Below, one piece after another: positions 1 to 8,148 of a stretch of DNA of 8,164 bases. A program made the position numbers and the translations under genes. Each line of letters begins with the position of its first letter. Position 1 is the stretch's first letter. A model generated the notes under the pieces. It was not told the origin of the DNA. It searched no databases and saw nothing but the letters and a program-made list of their open reading frames with translations. This stretch comes from an uncultured Collinsella sp. (GTDB lineage Bacteria; Actinomycetota; Coriobacteriia; Coriobacteriales; Coriobacteriaceae): NCBI GenBank assembly GCA_900549085.1, contig URMO01000081.1, forward strand, positions 1-8,164, written 5' to 3'.

Positions 1-120
1 AACCTGCCAAGAAGGGACACGTTTATTTTGGTCGGTTTTATCTGGGGAAATGTCGGCACTCGCCGGAAGGGGAGGACCGGCGTACGGCACGCTGGAGCAA
101 GTTGGATCTTCTGCGGCATA
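1..120. other. Intergenic or gene-edge sequence, not assigned
   Basis: All three plus-strand frames are open across this stretch: one to a stop at 146-148, one to a stop just after the left repeat arm, and one to 315. Openness alone therefore does not pick a gene. None of the three peptides is recognised, and no ribosome-binding site marks a start. The stretch could be the 3' end of a gene that begins outside the window, or intergenic DNA. A GCCGG/CCGGC inverted repeat lies at 62-66 and 77-81. Confidence 0.3.
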
Positions 121-357
121 CCCCGTGGACAAAAAATGGCAAATATGAGTACTGTTGCTAGATTAGTATCATATCGACCTTACAAGATAATAGACACAAC
201 AGTAAATATGTTCATTAACGTTGGTACACAGAAGCATGCTACCGGGCGTTTTGATCAATTTGAAGGCATATCTAGGCCGCAAAGACGTCGTTTGGGCAGT
301 TTTGGCTGTTACTAAAAAGATGACAGTACTCATATTTGCCATTTTTTGCCCACGGGG
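121..357. repeat. 237-bp element bounded by 35-bp inverted repeats
   Basis: Seen directly: the arm at 121-155 is the reverse complement of the arm at 323-357 at 34 of 35 positions. The one difference is A129 against the base pairing with C350. Outer ends read CCCCGTGG and CCACGGGG. Past the long arms, a 9-base segment (TTAGTATCA at 163-171; TGTTACTAA at 307-315) matches again at 8 of 9 positions at the same distance, so similarity extends about 16 bp further inward. The interior is AT-richer than the neighbouring genes, has no credible gene, and can form a broken hairpin near its middle (217-250). No target-site duplication is visible next to the ends. It could be a MITE-like non-autonomous element, or two copies of a dispersed intergenic repeat in opposite orientation. 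The arms are certain; their nature is not. Confidence 0.75.
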
Positions 358-414
358 CCTTGAGGGAGAGCGTCAATCAGGCCCCAGGGGAGGCGTTTCG
401 AGGGCCGCAGAACG

Positions 415-452
415 AAAAACGGGGGCGCAGTTCATTCTGCGCCCCCGTTTTT
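415..452. terminator. Rho-independent terminator, symmetrical
   Basis: A perfect 16-bp inverted repeat (415-430 with 437-452) encloses a TTCATT loop. The stem core is GGGGGCGCAG with its complement. The stem is flanked by A5 on the left and T5 on the right, so it has a U-tract whichever strand is transcribed. It lies 28 bases past the stop of the 618-aa ABC gene on the minus strand and most likely ends the marR-ABC-ABC operon. It would equally stop plus-strand transcription arriving from 1-400. Confidence 0.93.
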
Positions 453-479
453 GGGTATTGCGGTTGTTTGCCGCCGGTT

Positions 480-2336
480 TTACGCCGCTTCGTCGAACTG
501 CGAGTTGTACAGATCGGCGTAGAAGCCACCCTGGGCGAGCAGCTCGTCGTGCGTGCCCTTCTCGACGATGTCGCCGTCGCGAATCACCAGGATCACGTCG
601 GCGTTGCGGATCGTGGACAGGCGGTGCGCGATGACAAAGCTCGTGCGGCCCTGCATTAGCGCATCCATGGCACGCTGAATAAGCTCCTCGGTACGAGTGT
701 CAACGTTGGAGGTCGCCTCGTCCAAAATCAGCGCCGGACGGTCGGCCAAAATGGCACGGGCGATGGTCACGAGCTGGCGCTGACCCTGCGACAGGTTGGT
801 GCCCTCCTCGTTGATCATAAAGTCGTAACCGCCGGCGAGCGTATGGATAAAGTGGTCGCAGCGTGCGGCGCGTGCGGCGGCCTCGACTTCGGCATCGCTC
901 GCATCGGGGCGTCCGTAGCGGATGTTTTCGCGGATGGTGCCGTTAAACAGCCAGGTATCCTGCAGCACCATGGCAAACTCGCCGCGCAGCGCCGCGCGGT
1001 CCCAGTCGCGCACGTCGACGCCCTCGACACGCAGCGAACCGTCGTCCACATCGTAGAAGCGCTGCAGCAGCTTGATGAGCGTGGTCTTGCCGGCGCCGGT
1101 GGGACCGACGATGGCGATGGTCTGGCCGGGCTGCGCCTCGCAGCTAAAGTCGTGGATGATGGTCTTGTCGGGCGTGTAGCCAAACTTGACGTGGTCGAAC
1201 TCCACGTGACCGGGGCGCTTCTCGGGAATCTGCGCGTCGGCCTTCTGCTCCTCCTCGGGCGCGGCCAGGAACTCAAAGACGCGCTCGGTGGCAGCGGCCA
1301 TCGACTGCATCGTGTTACTCACGTTGCCCAGCTGCTGCACGGGTTGCGTAAAGTTGCGAACGTACTGGATAAAGCTCTGGATGTCGCCGGGCGTGGCATT
1401 GCCGGTCAGCGCGAGCTGTGCGCCCACCACGACGACGCCCACGTAGCCCATGTTGCCCACCAGGCTCATAAGCGGCATCATCAGGCCCGACAGGAACTGC
1501 GAGCGCCAGCCACTAATAAAGAGACGGTCGTTTTGACGGTCGAACTCTTCGATTGAGGCCTCGGCGCGGTCGAACACCTGAATGACGTTCTGGCCGGCAA
1601 AGTCCTCCTCGATAATGCCGTTGACGGCGCCCAGAACCTGCTGTTGCTCGCGGAAGTACGGCTGCGAGAAGTGAATCATTACGGTCAAGATAATCGCGGC
1701 GGCCGGCAGCGTGAGCACGGTGACGCCGGTAAGCGGCAGGCTGATCGAAAGCATCATGACGAGCACGCCGATAATCTGCGTCACCGAGGTGATGAGCTGC
1801 GTCACGCTCTGGTTGAGCGACTGGCCCAGCGTATCGACGTCGTTGGTGATGCGGCTGAGCACGTCGCCCTTGCTGTGGCCGTTGAAGTAGCTCATCGGCA
1901 CGACGGCAATCTTGGCGGCGATCTCCTTGCGCATACGGTAACAAATCTTTTGCGTGACGCCGGTCATGAGCCAGCCTTGGATGAGGCTGCAGACAGAGCT
2001 TGCCAGATACAGGCAGAGCAAAAAGCCGAGCGTCTTGGCAATCCAGGCAAAGTCAACGTCGCCGGTACCGTTTACCTTGGCAACCAGGCCCTCGAACAGT
2101 TTGGTGGTAACCTGGCCGAGCACCTTGGGCCCCACAATGTTAAAGATGACCGAGCACACGGCAAAGGCGACGGCGGTAAACACGGCAATCTTATGCTGAC
2201 CGATATAGCCGAGCAGCTGCCTCATGGTGCCCTTAAAGTCCTTGGCCTTTTCGCCGCGACGCATGCCGCCCATGCGGCCCATGGGACCGCGCTGGCGGGT
2301 GGGCTTGGGAATCTGAGTCTTGGTCTCGTCTGCCAT
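480..2336 (-). CDS. ABC exporter half-transporter, catalytically competent partner (618 aa)
   Basis: A fused membrane and ATPase half of a type IV (multidrug/lipid-type) ABC exporter. A charged N-terminus rich in Gly, Met and Arg (about residues 15-35) leads into six predicted membrane segments up to about residue 330. The ATPase domain has Walker A GPTGAGKT at 411-418 (Lys417), signature LSQGQ at 515-519, Walker B ILDE with Asp539 and catalytic Glu540, and H-loop His571. The signature has Gln where LSGGQ has its first Gly, a typical degenerate partner feature. Its own Walker A/B and His are intact. In heterodimeric exporters such as TM287/288, this half's nucleotide site pairs with the partner's intact signature to form the hydrolysing site. 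Its ATG overlaps the partner's stop (TAATG), behind a strong AGGAGG about 9 bases upstream. The substrate cannot be read from the sequence; drug or lipid efflux is inferred from the family and the MarR neighbour. Confidence 0.95.
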   Translation of the reverse strand: MADETKTQIPKPTRQRGPMGRMGGMRRGEKAKDFKGTMRQLLGYIGQHKIAVFTAVAFAVCSVIFNIVGPKVLGQVTTKLFEGLVAKVNGTGDVDFAWIAKTLGFLLCLYLASSVCSLIQGWLMTGVTQKICYRMRKEIAAKIAVVPMSYFNGHSKGDVLSRITNDVDTLGQSLNQSVTQLITSVTQIIGVLVMMLSISLPLTGVTVLTLPAAAIILTVMIHFSQPYFREQQQVLGAVNGIIEEDFAGQNVIQVFDRAEASIEEFDRQNDRLFISGWRSQFLSGLMMPLMSLVGNMGYVGVVVVGAQLALTGNATPGDIQSFIQYVRNFTQPVQQLGNVSNTMQSMAAATERVFEFLAAPEEEQKADAQIPEKRPGHVEFDHVKFGYTPDKTIIHDFSCEAQPGQTIAIVGPTGAGKTTLIKLLQRFYDVDDGSLRVEGVDVRDWDRAALRGEFAMVLQDTWLFNGTIRENIRYGRPDASDAEVEAAARAARCDHFIHTLAGGYDFMINEEGTNLSQGQRQLVTIARAILADRPALILDEATSNVDTRTEELIQRAMDALMQGRTSFVIAHRLSTIRNADVILVIRDGDIVEKGTHDELLAQGGFYADLYNSQFDEAA

Positions 2337-4702
2337 TAGCGCTCGCCTCCTTCCATAACGGCTGCAATTTCTTCTTGGGTAAGCCCCAGCTCCTCGGCTG
2401 AAAGCTGCGACTGTGCGATCTCCAGGTACGCCGGGCAGTTGTGCAGCAGCTCCTCGTGCGTGCCGGTGCCCACCACGTGGCCGTCATCGAGCACGATGAT
2501 CTGGTCGGCATGCATGATGGTCGCGATGCGCTGGGCCACGACCACGAGCGCCGCGTCGGTGACGTTTTTGGCCAGTTCCTCGCGCAGACGAGCGTCGGTC
2601 TTGTAGTCGAGCGCGCTAAACGAGTCGTCGAACACCACGACTTCGGGCTTTTTGGCCAACGCGCGGGCAATGGCCAGGCGTTGGCGCTGACCACCCGAAA
2701 CATTGGAGCCGCCCTGGCTGATGGGGGAGTCGTAGCCGCCCTCGCGCTCGGCGATAAAGTCCTCGGCTTGGGCGATGCGCGCGGCCTCGTGCATGTTTTC
2801 GTCGCTTACCATGTCGCCGGCAAACTTGAGGTTGCTCTCGACAGTGCCCGAGAACAGGCGACCCTGCTGCGGGATGTAACCGATGCGGCGGCGCAGCTCG
2901 GAAAGGGTCATGTCGCGCACGTCGATGCCGTCGAGCGAAATGCTGCCGCCCGTGACGTCGTATAAGCGCGGAATCAGCTGTACGAGCGTAGACTTGCCCG
3001 AGCCCGTGGAGCCAATGATGCCGAGCATCTGACCGGCATGCGTGGTGAAGTTCACGCCGCTGATGACATCGGCGCGGGCATCGGGATACTGGAAGCTCAC
3101 GTCACGGAAGGTGAGCTCACCACGCGGCGCGCTGGCAGCAGGCAGTTTGGGCGAGGCAGGGTCGTTGATGCTCGTGGGGCAGGTGACGACCTCTTCCACG
3201 CGCTCGGCCGCGACCTCGGCACGGGGCAGGATAACCGAAACCATGGTGAGGATCATAAACGCCATGACGATCTGCATGGTGTAGGAGATAAACGCCATCA
3301 TGTTGCCGACCTGCATCACGCCGTCGGACACGCCCTGCGCGCCAAACCAGACGATAAGCACAGTGACGCAGTTCATGACGAGCATCATGAGCGGCATCAT
3401 AAAGCTCATGGCTCGGTTGGTGTAGAGCTGCGTGGTCATCAGGTCGAGCGAAGCCTTGTCAAAACGCTCGAGCTCATGCTCCTCGCGGTTGAACGAGCGG
3501 ATAGGCATAAGGCCGTCGAGCAGCTCGCGGGCGGTAAGGTTCACGCGGTCCACGTAACTTTGCATCTTTTTGAACTTGGGCATGGTGAGGCCCATGAGCA
3601 CGCCGACGACGGCCGAGACCGCGATGATGGCAACGGCGATGGTCCACTCCAGGCCGGTATGGTTGGCCAGGACGCGCATGACGGCGACGATGCCCATGAC
3701 GGGGGCCATCAGACACATGCGGATAAACAGGGTTGCGGCCATCTGGATCTGCTGAATGTCATTGGTGCAGCGGGTGATGAGCGAGGCCTGGCTAAACTTG
3801 CCCACCTCGGCCGGCGAGAAGTGCATAACCTTGTTGAAGGTCTCGCGGCGCAGGTCGCGGGCGATGGAGCAGGCAGTGCGCGAAGCAACGGCACCGGTCA
3901 GGATGGTGGCGACCAGCGACACCAGACACAGCCCAAACATCGTGGTCGCCATGCGGCCCAGGTAGGCGTTCTGCACGTCGGCGGGGTCGATGCCCTGTGC
4001 CTTGTACTCGTCCTGCACATAGCTCACGGCGCGTTGGGTCACGATGGAGCCCGACATGGAGCCCATTTTGTCCGCCATATCGTTGGCGCCCTCGACGAGC
4101 TTGCCCTGGTCGATTAGGCCGCCTTCAACGCCTAGACGCAGACCCTTCATGGTGATCTTACCGCCGTCGGCATCAATCTGCTTTTGCATATTCTGCGCCG
4201 CTGCGGCCTTCTGCTGCATCTCGGCGAGCTGCTCGGGCGTCATAGCTGCCATTTGCTCGGGCGTGGGCATGGCCTGAGCGGCGTCGCTGTCTTTCTCGCT
4301 GGACGTGCCGGTCATGTCGCCCATGGAGTCGGCGTCGATGCCCTGGTTGAAGGCGAGCACGACGGTCTCAGGCAGGCTCATAATGTCGGCAATCTTGCTG
4401 CCGTCGGCACGCTCTTCCTCGGTGCCCTTGTACGTTCGAATGCCGTTCTTGTCTGCCTTGCCAAACACGGCCTCCACAGCTTTGGCGTCCTTGGCGCGCA
4501 TAAAGAGTTCGAGGTCGTCGAGCGATTCGGCGCGAATGGTGTCGGGCACGGGCGAGGCGATGCCGCCTTGCTGCACGCCCACGTCGACGATGTCGCTCAT
4601 ATAGGTAGGCAGCGCCAGGTCGGCGTTGCAGCTGATTACGATAAGTACGATAGCTGCGAACAGTGCCAGGACATGCTTTTTAAAGAGCTTGAGAATCCTC
4701 AC
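2336..4702 (-). CDS. ABC exporter half-transporter, degenerate-site partner with large extracytoplasmic insert (788 aa)
   Basis: The partner half of the exporter. TM1 is at about 10-28 and TM2 at about 251-273. The loop between them (about 45-245) is some 200 residues, where ordinary halves have a short loop; it accounts for the length of 788 rather than about 580. The loop includes a Met/Gln/Ala/Glu-rich, probably helical stretch (about 145-180). ATPase motifs: Walker A GSTGSGKS at 564-571 (Lys570), intact signature VSGGQ at 668-672, and Walker B VVFDD, where Asp693 replaces the catalytic Glu. Gln724 replaces the H-loop His (VAQRIAT). These Asp and Gln substitutions mark the non-hydrolysing site of heterodimeric exporters of the TM287/288 and LmrCD type. 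The start is GTG at 4702, overlapping the marR stop as GTGA, with a GGAGAG ribosome-binding site 7 bases upstream inside marR. An ATG slightly upstream is out of frame. Translational coupling to marR is likely. Confidence 0.95.
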   Translation of the reverse strand: MRILKLFKKHVLALFAAIVLIVISCNADLALPTYMSDIVDVGVQQGGIASPVPDTIRAESLDDLELFMRAKDAKAVEAVFGKADKNGIRTYKGTEEERADGSKIADIMSLPETVVLAFNQGIDADSMGDMTGTSSEKDSDAAQAMPTPEQMAAMTPEQLAEMQQKAAAAQNMQKQIDADGGKITMKGLRLGVEGGLIDQGKLVEGANDMADKMGSMSGSIVTQRAVSYVQDEYKAQGIDPADVQNAYLGRMATTMFGLCLVSLVATILTGAVASRTACSIARDLRRETFNKVMHFSPAEVGKFSQASLITRCTNDIQQIQMAATLFIRMCLMAPVMGIVAVMRVLANHTGLEWTIAVAIIAVSAVVGVLMGLTMPKFKKMQSYVDRVNLTARELLDGLMPIRSFNREEHELERFDKASLDLMTTQLYTNRAMSFMMPLMMLVMNCVTVLIVWFGAQGVSDGVMQVGNMMAFISYTMQIVMAFMILTMVSVILPRAEVAAERVEEVVTCPTSINDPASPKLPAASAPRGELTFRDVSFQYPDARADVISGVNFTTHAGQMLGIIGSTGSGKSTLVQLIPRLYDVTGGSISLDGIDVRDMTLSELRRRIGYIPQQGRLFSGTVESNLKFAGDMVSDENMHEAARIAQAEDFIAEREGGYDSPISQGGSNVSGGQRQRLAIARALAKKPEVVVFDDSFSALDYKTDARLREELAKNVTDAALVVVAQRIATIMHADQIIVLDDGHVVGTGTHEELLHNCPAYLEIAQSQLSAEELGLTQEEIAAVMEGGER

Positions 4703-5148
4703 TCGGCATCTCTCCTTTCTTGATTGCGGTCGATAATTTCGTTGGCACGTCTTAGAAGGCGCACCATCTCTTGGGTATCTGTTTCGCCGAGCTGCTCGAG
4801 GAAAGCCGCGGTGCGCTCCTCGAATTCCCGGCGTTTGATTTCGAGATCCTGGAATCCCTTGTCGGTCACTATGACGTGTACGCGACGACGGTCGGTCTTT
4901 GAGTGCTCGCGCTCAATCCAACCCTTGGCCTCGAGGGCGCGCAAGATATTGGCGATGCGGGCGCTCGAGACCCAGGCACGATCGGCGAGTTCGCTCGGCG
5001 TGAGCGAACCGCCAGCGAGCATGAGGGCGCGCATGACGGCCATCTCGCCGCTGAGAGCTTTGTCCACAAAGCGCGAAACGCGCTGGTGAATGCCGCCAAA
5101 CTCAGTAAGGAGCTGACGTCCAAGCTCATGGAAATCGGTATCTTCCAC
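4699..5148 (-). CDS. MarR-family transcriptional regulator (149 aa)
   Basis: A winged-helix DNA-binding protein of the usual MarR length. An N-terminal helix (about 5-30) precedes the winged helix-turn-helix (about 35-105). The recognition region includes LTPSELADRAWVSSARIANI, and the wing has the typical basic TDRRRVHVIVTDKG stretch. A long charged C-terminal helix would form the dimer interface. It is first in the operon and overlaps the 788-aa ABC gene by four bases, so it probably represses itself and the exporter and is relieved by a ligand, as in many MarR-exporter pairs; this is inference. The start is GTG at 5148, preceded on the minus strand by AGGGG six bases upstream. The next possible Met lies inside the DNA-binding domain. 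The start codon is inside a long inverted repeat (5142-5186), which may be its operator or an RNA hairpin. The ligand is unknown. Confidence 0.92.
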   Translation of the reverse strand: MEDTDFHELGRQLLTEFGGIHQRVSRFVDKALSGEMAVMRALMLAGGSLTPSELADRAWVSSARIANILRALEAKGWIEREHSKTDRRRVHVIVTDKGFQDLEIKRREFEERTAAFLEQLGETDTQEMVRLLRRANEIIDRNQERRDAE

Positions 5149-5186
5149 CGAAAACCCCTAACACTAGAAACTATTTTCGGTGAAAG
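5142..5186. promoter_or_regulatory. Inverted repeat over the marR start: candidate operator or mRNA hairpin
   Basis: Arms 5142-5154 and 5174-5186 match at 12 of 13 positions, including a perfect 9-bp CACCGAAAA / TTTTCGGTG, with 19 bases between. In the minus-strand transcript the 3' arm ends in the GTG start codon of marR and the loop holds its AGGGG ribosome-binding site. It could be an autoregulatory MarR binding site, an RNA element controlling marR initiation, or both. I see no convincing -35/-10 pair for the minus-strand promoter. Confidence 0.5.
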
Positions 5187-5403
5187 ATGATACCCTTGCA
5201 CGCGCACCCTATACGGTAGATTTTGGGTCATGCCTAGAAAACAACCTTTAGGCGACCTCCGTACACCGTCGGTATCAGCAAAGTAAGGGGTAGATTGTAA
5301 GGCATGTCCCAAAGCCTACTCAGAGGCACTTTACTCTGCTAAAGCTGGCATAACAGCTAGAGCGAACGTCGTACAAAGGCAAGGAAAAATACCAAACAAA
5401 TCG

Positions 5404-5422
5404 GTGAACGGTAGTTGTTCAC
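5404..5422. promoter_or_regulatory. GTGAAC-N7-GTTCAC palindrome, candidate operator upstream of pflB
   Basis: A perfect 6+6 bp inverted repeat with a 7-base spacer. It is centred at about 5413, roughly 62 bases upstream of the start point expected from the candidate promoter at 5442-5468, a usual place for an activator site. The half-sites resemble Rex or Crp/Fnr half-sites, but the spacing fits neither (Rex would need a 2-base centre between GTGAAC and GTTCAC; Crp is TGTGA-N6-TCACA). The binding protein is unknown. Confidence 0.35.
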
Positions 5423-5441
5423 GCTCGCATTTCCTGCGGGT

Positions 5442-5468
5442 TTGTAAAAAACGCCCTTATGATATAAA
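5442..5468 (+). promoter_or_regulatory. pflB: Candidate pflB promoter
   Basis: TTGTAA at 5442-5447 and TATAAA at 5463-5468 are 15 bases apart (16 if the -35 is read as TTTGTA at 5441). They lie in the most AT-rich stretch of the region. The spacing is slightly short for a sigma-70-type promoter. If used, transcription would start near 5475 and give a leader of about 225 bases before pflB. Other promoters further upstream are not excluded. Confidence 0.35.
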
Positions 5469-5493
5469 AAAAGAAACATATAACAGCCCAGAT

Positions 5494-5695
5494 GGAGAGG
5501 GTCGCTAAGTTATCCTTCTCAAACGGGTGAAATCTTGGGTTTTGGGTTGCAGTTCCAAGGTGGACAAACGTTTTTCCCTGCACCAACATGTGGTGAAGAA
5601 CGGAAGAAGCCGGTAGTGCAAGCCGAAAATTCAAGAATTCAATAAGCAGCGGTGTGAGAGAGCGCCGCATTACACGTAACTAGGAGCGTGGTTAC
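5494..5695 (+). promoter_or_regulatory. pflB: Structured pflB leader with serial hairpins
   Basis: Successive inverted repeats can be drawn across the leader: GGAGAGG 5494-5500 with CCTTCTC 5514-5520 (one bulge), CTTGG 5534-5538 with CCAAG 5555-5559, CACCA 5581-5585 with TGGTG 5591-5595, and GCGGTG 5649-5654 with CGCCGC 5663-5668. A final GTAAC 5676-5680 with GTTAC 5691-5695 encloses the AGGAG ribosome-binding site (5682-5686), which sits 12 bases before the ATG, longer than usual. No U-tract terminator is present. Each stem is short, so control by this leader is only a suggestion. Confidence 0.3.
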
Positions 5696-5698
5696 ACA

Positions 5699-7750
<2,052 letters not shown>

Positions 7751-7751
7751 C

Positions 7752-7776
7752 TATTGTTAGTGCTATACTAACAATA
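7752..7776. promoter_or_regulatory. grcA: 10-bp-arm palindrome with embedded extended -10 promoter
   Basis: TATTGTTAGT (7752-7761) and ACTAACAATA (7767-7776) are perfect inverted repeats around a 5-base centre GCTAT. Across the centre lies TGCTATACT (7761-7769), an extended -10 promoter motif (TG-N-TATACT) on the plus strand. No -35 is visible at the right distance. The arrangement resembles a repressor operator placed over a promoter and could give the 83-aa gene its own start near 7776. As RNA it would be an AU-rich hairpin just after the core gene's stop. The arm spacing does not match a Rex site. Confidence 0.5.
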
Positions 7777-7792
7777 ACGATTACTGATTAGC

Positions 7793-7812
7793 GCGCCGGT
7801 TTCGGCCGGCGC
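7793..7812 (+). promoter_or_regulatory. GC-rich hairpin between pflB and grcA
   Basis: GCGCCGG (7793-7799) pairs perfectly with CCGGCGC (7806-7812) around a TTTCGG loop. It is followed by CTATTAAT rather than a T-run, so it is a poor terminator. It may attenuate read-through, or mark a processing or stability boundary between the two messages. It ends 10 bases before the next ribosome-binding site. Confidence 0.55.
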
Positions 7813-7835
7813 CTATTAATCGAAGGAGACACATT

Positions 7836-8087
7836 ATGAAGGTTTCTGAAGTTTCCGAGACTCAGGCCGATAACCTGGTCCACATGCTCGACGCTTACGC
7901 CGAGAAGGGTGGCCACCACCTGAACGTCAACGTCTTCAACCGTGAGACGCTGCTCGACGCTCAGGCTCACCCCGAGAAGTACCCGCAGCTGACCATCCGC
8001 GTTTCCGGCTATGCCGTGAACTTCCACACGCTCACCAAGGAGCAGCAGGACGAGGTCATTGCGCGTACCTTCCACGATAAGTTCTAA
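7836..8087 (+). CDS. grcA: Stand-alone glycyl-radical domain subunit of pyruvate formate-lyase (83 aa)
   Basis: Essentially only the C-terminal glycyl-radical domain of PflB. After a short N-terminus come NLVHMLDAYAEKGGHHLNVNV, then NRETLLDAQAHPEKYPQL and the radical motif TIRVSGYAVNF with Gly58 (Gly734 in E. coli PflB), then LTKEQQDEVIARTF to the end. A PFL-activating radical-SAM enzyme should generate the radical on Gly58, and the domain must dock into the core for the radical to reach Cys410. E. coli GrcA (YfiD, 127 aa) carries a similar domain but repairs a complete PflB. Here the neighbouring core lacks the domain, so this protein looks obligatory rather than a spare; that is inference. 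The start ATG at 7836 has AAGGAG seven bases upstream (7823-7828). It may be co-transcribed with the core and also have its own promoter in the palindrome at 7752-7776. The activase gene is not in the window. Confidence 0.94.
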   Translation: MKVSEVSETQADNLVHMLDAYAEKGGHHLNVNVFNRETLLDAQAHPEKYPQLTIRVSGYAVNFHTLTKEQQDEVIARTFHDKF

Positions 8088-8111
8088 AGGGATTTAACTC
8101 CCGCAGGATCG

Positions 8112-8148
8112 CCGGGGCTGTTTGGGTTACCTCCCAAAACGTCCTCGG
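8112..8148 (+). promoter_or_regulatory. Interrupted hairpin downstream of grcA
   Basis: CCGGGG (8112-8117) pairs with CCTCGG (8143-8148), one pair being G-U. GTTTGGG (8120-8126) pairs with CCCAAAAC (8133-8140) with one bulged A, around a TTACCT loop. There is no following T-run before the window ends. It may be a 3' stabilising or processing element of the grcA message, or the leader of the next gene. Confidence 0.45.

Larger units (their letters stand above)
5149..5698. other. Divergent intergenic region between marR and pflB
   Basis: This stretch of about 550 bases has no credible gene. The minus-strand frame 5670-5419 is open for 83 codons but has no ribosome-binding site. The marR-proximal part contains the inverted repeat over the marR start. 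The middle (about 5225-5370) has several short inverted repeats, such as GCCTA/TAGGC at 5229-5250 and GCCT/AGGC near 5320, that I cannot assign. The pflB-proximal part has a palindrome, a candidate promoter and a long leader, listed separately. No tRNA-like fold or known riboswitch core was recognised. Confidence 0.6.

Noticed and set aside
251..258. TTGATCAA as an Fnr-type site
   Set aside because: It lacks the 4-base spacer of TTGAT-N4-ATCAA, and no gene start lies next to it.
28..315. 95-codon plus-strand frame running through the left inverted repeat
   Set aside because: No ribosome-binding site. The other two frames are also open over the first ~145 bases, and the frame passes through repeat DNA. 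The peptide is not recognised.
221..634. 137-codon plus-strand frame starting in the repeat element
   Set aside because: It runs through the right repeat arm and the terminator and into the antisense of the ABC gene, so it cannot be a real gene.
1644..2339. 231-codon plus-strand open frame antisense to the 618-aa ABC gene
   Set aside because: Shadow of a well-supported ABC transporter gene; no recognisable domain.
3038..4117. 359-codon plus-strand open frame antisense to the 788-aa ABC gene
   Set aside because: His/Asp/Gly-rich composition typical of a shadow frame opposite a GC-rich gene; the ABC gene on the other strand is certain.
5419..5670. 83-codon minus-strand frame in the intergenic region, with one hydrophobic segment
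   Set aside because: The bases before its ATG hold no ribosome-binding site, the peptide is not recognised, and the frame runs through the pflB leader and candidate promoter. Kept as a remote possibility only.
7752..7776. Rex (NADH-sensing) operator
   Set aside because: The half-sites look similar (TTGTTA / TAACAA), but they are 9 bases apart, where known clostridial-type Rex sites (TTGTTAA-N4-TTAACAA) have 6 between these same bases.
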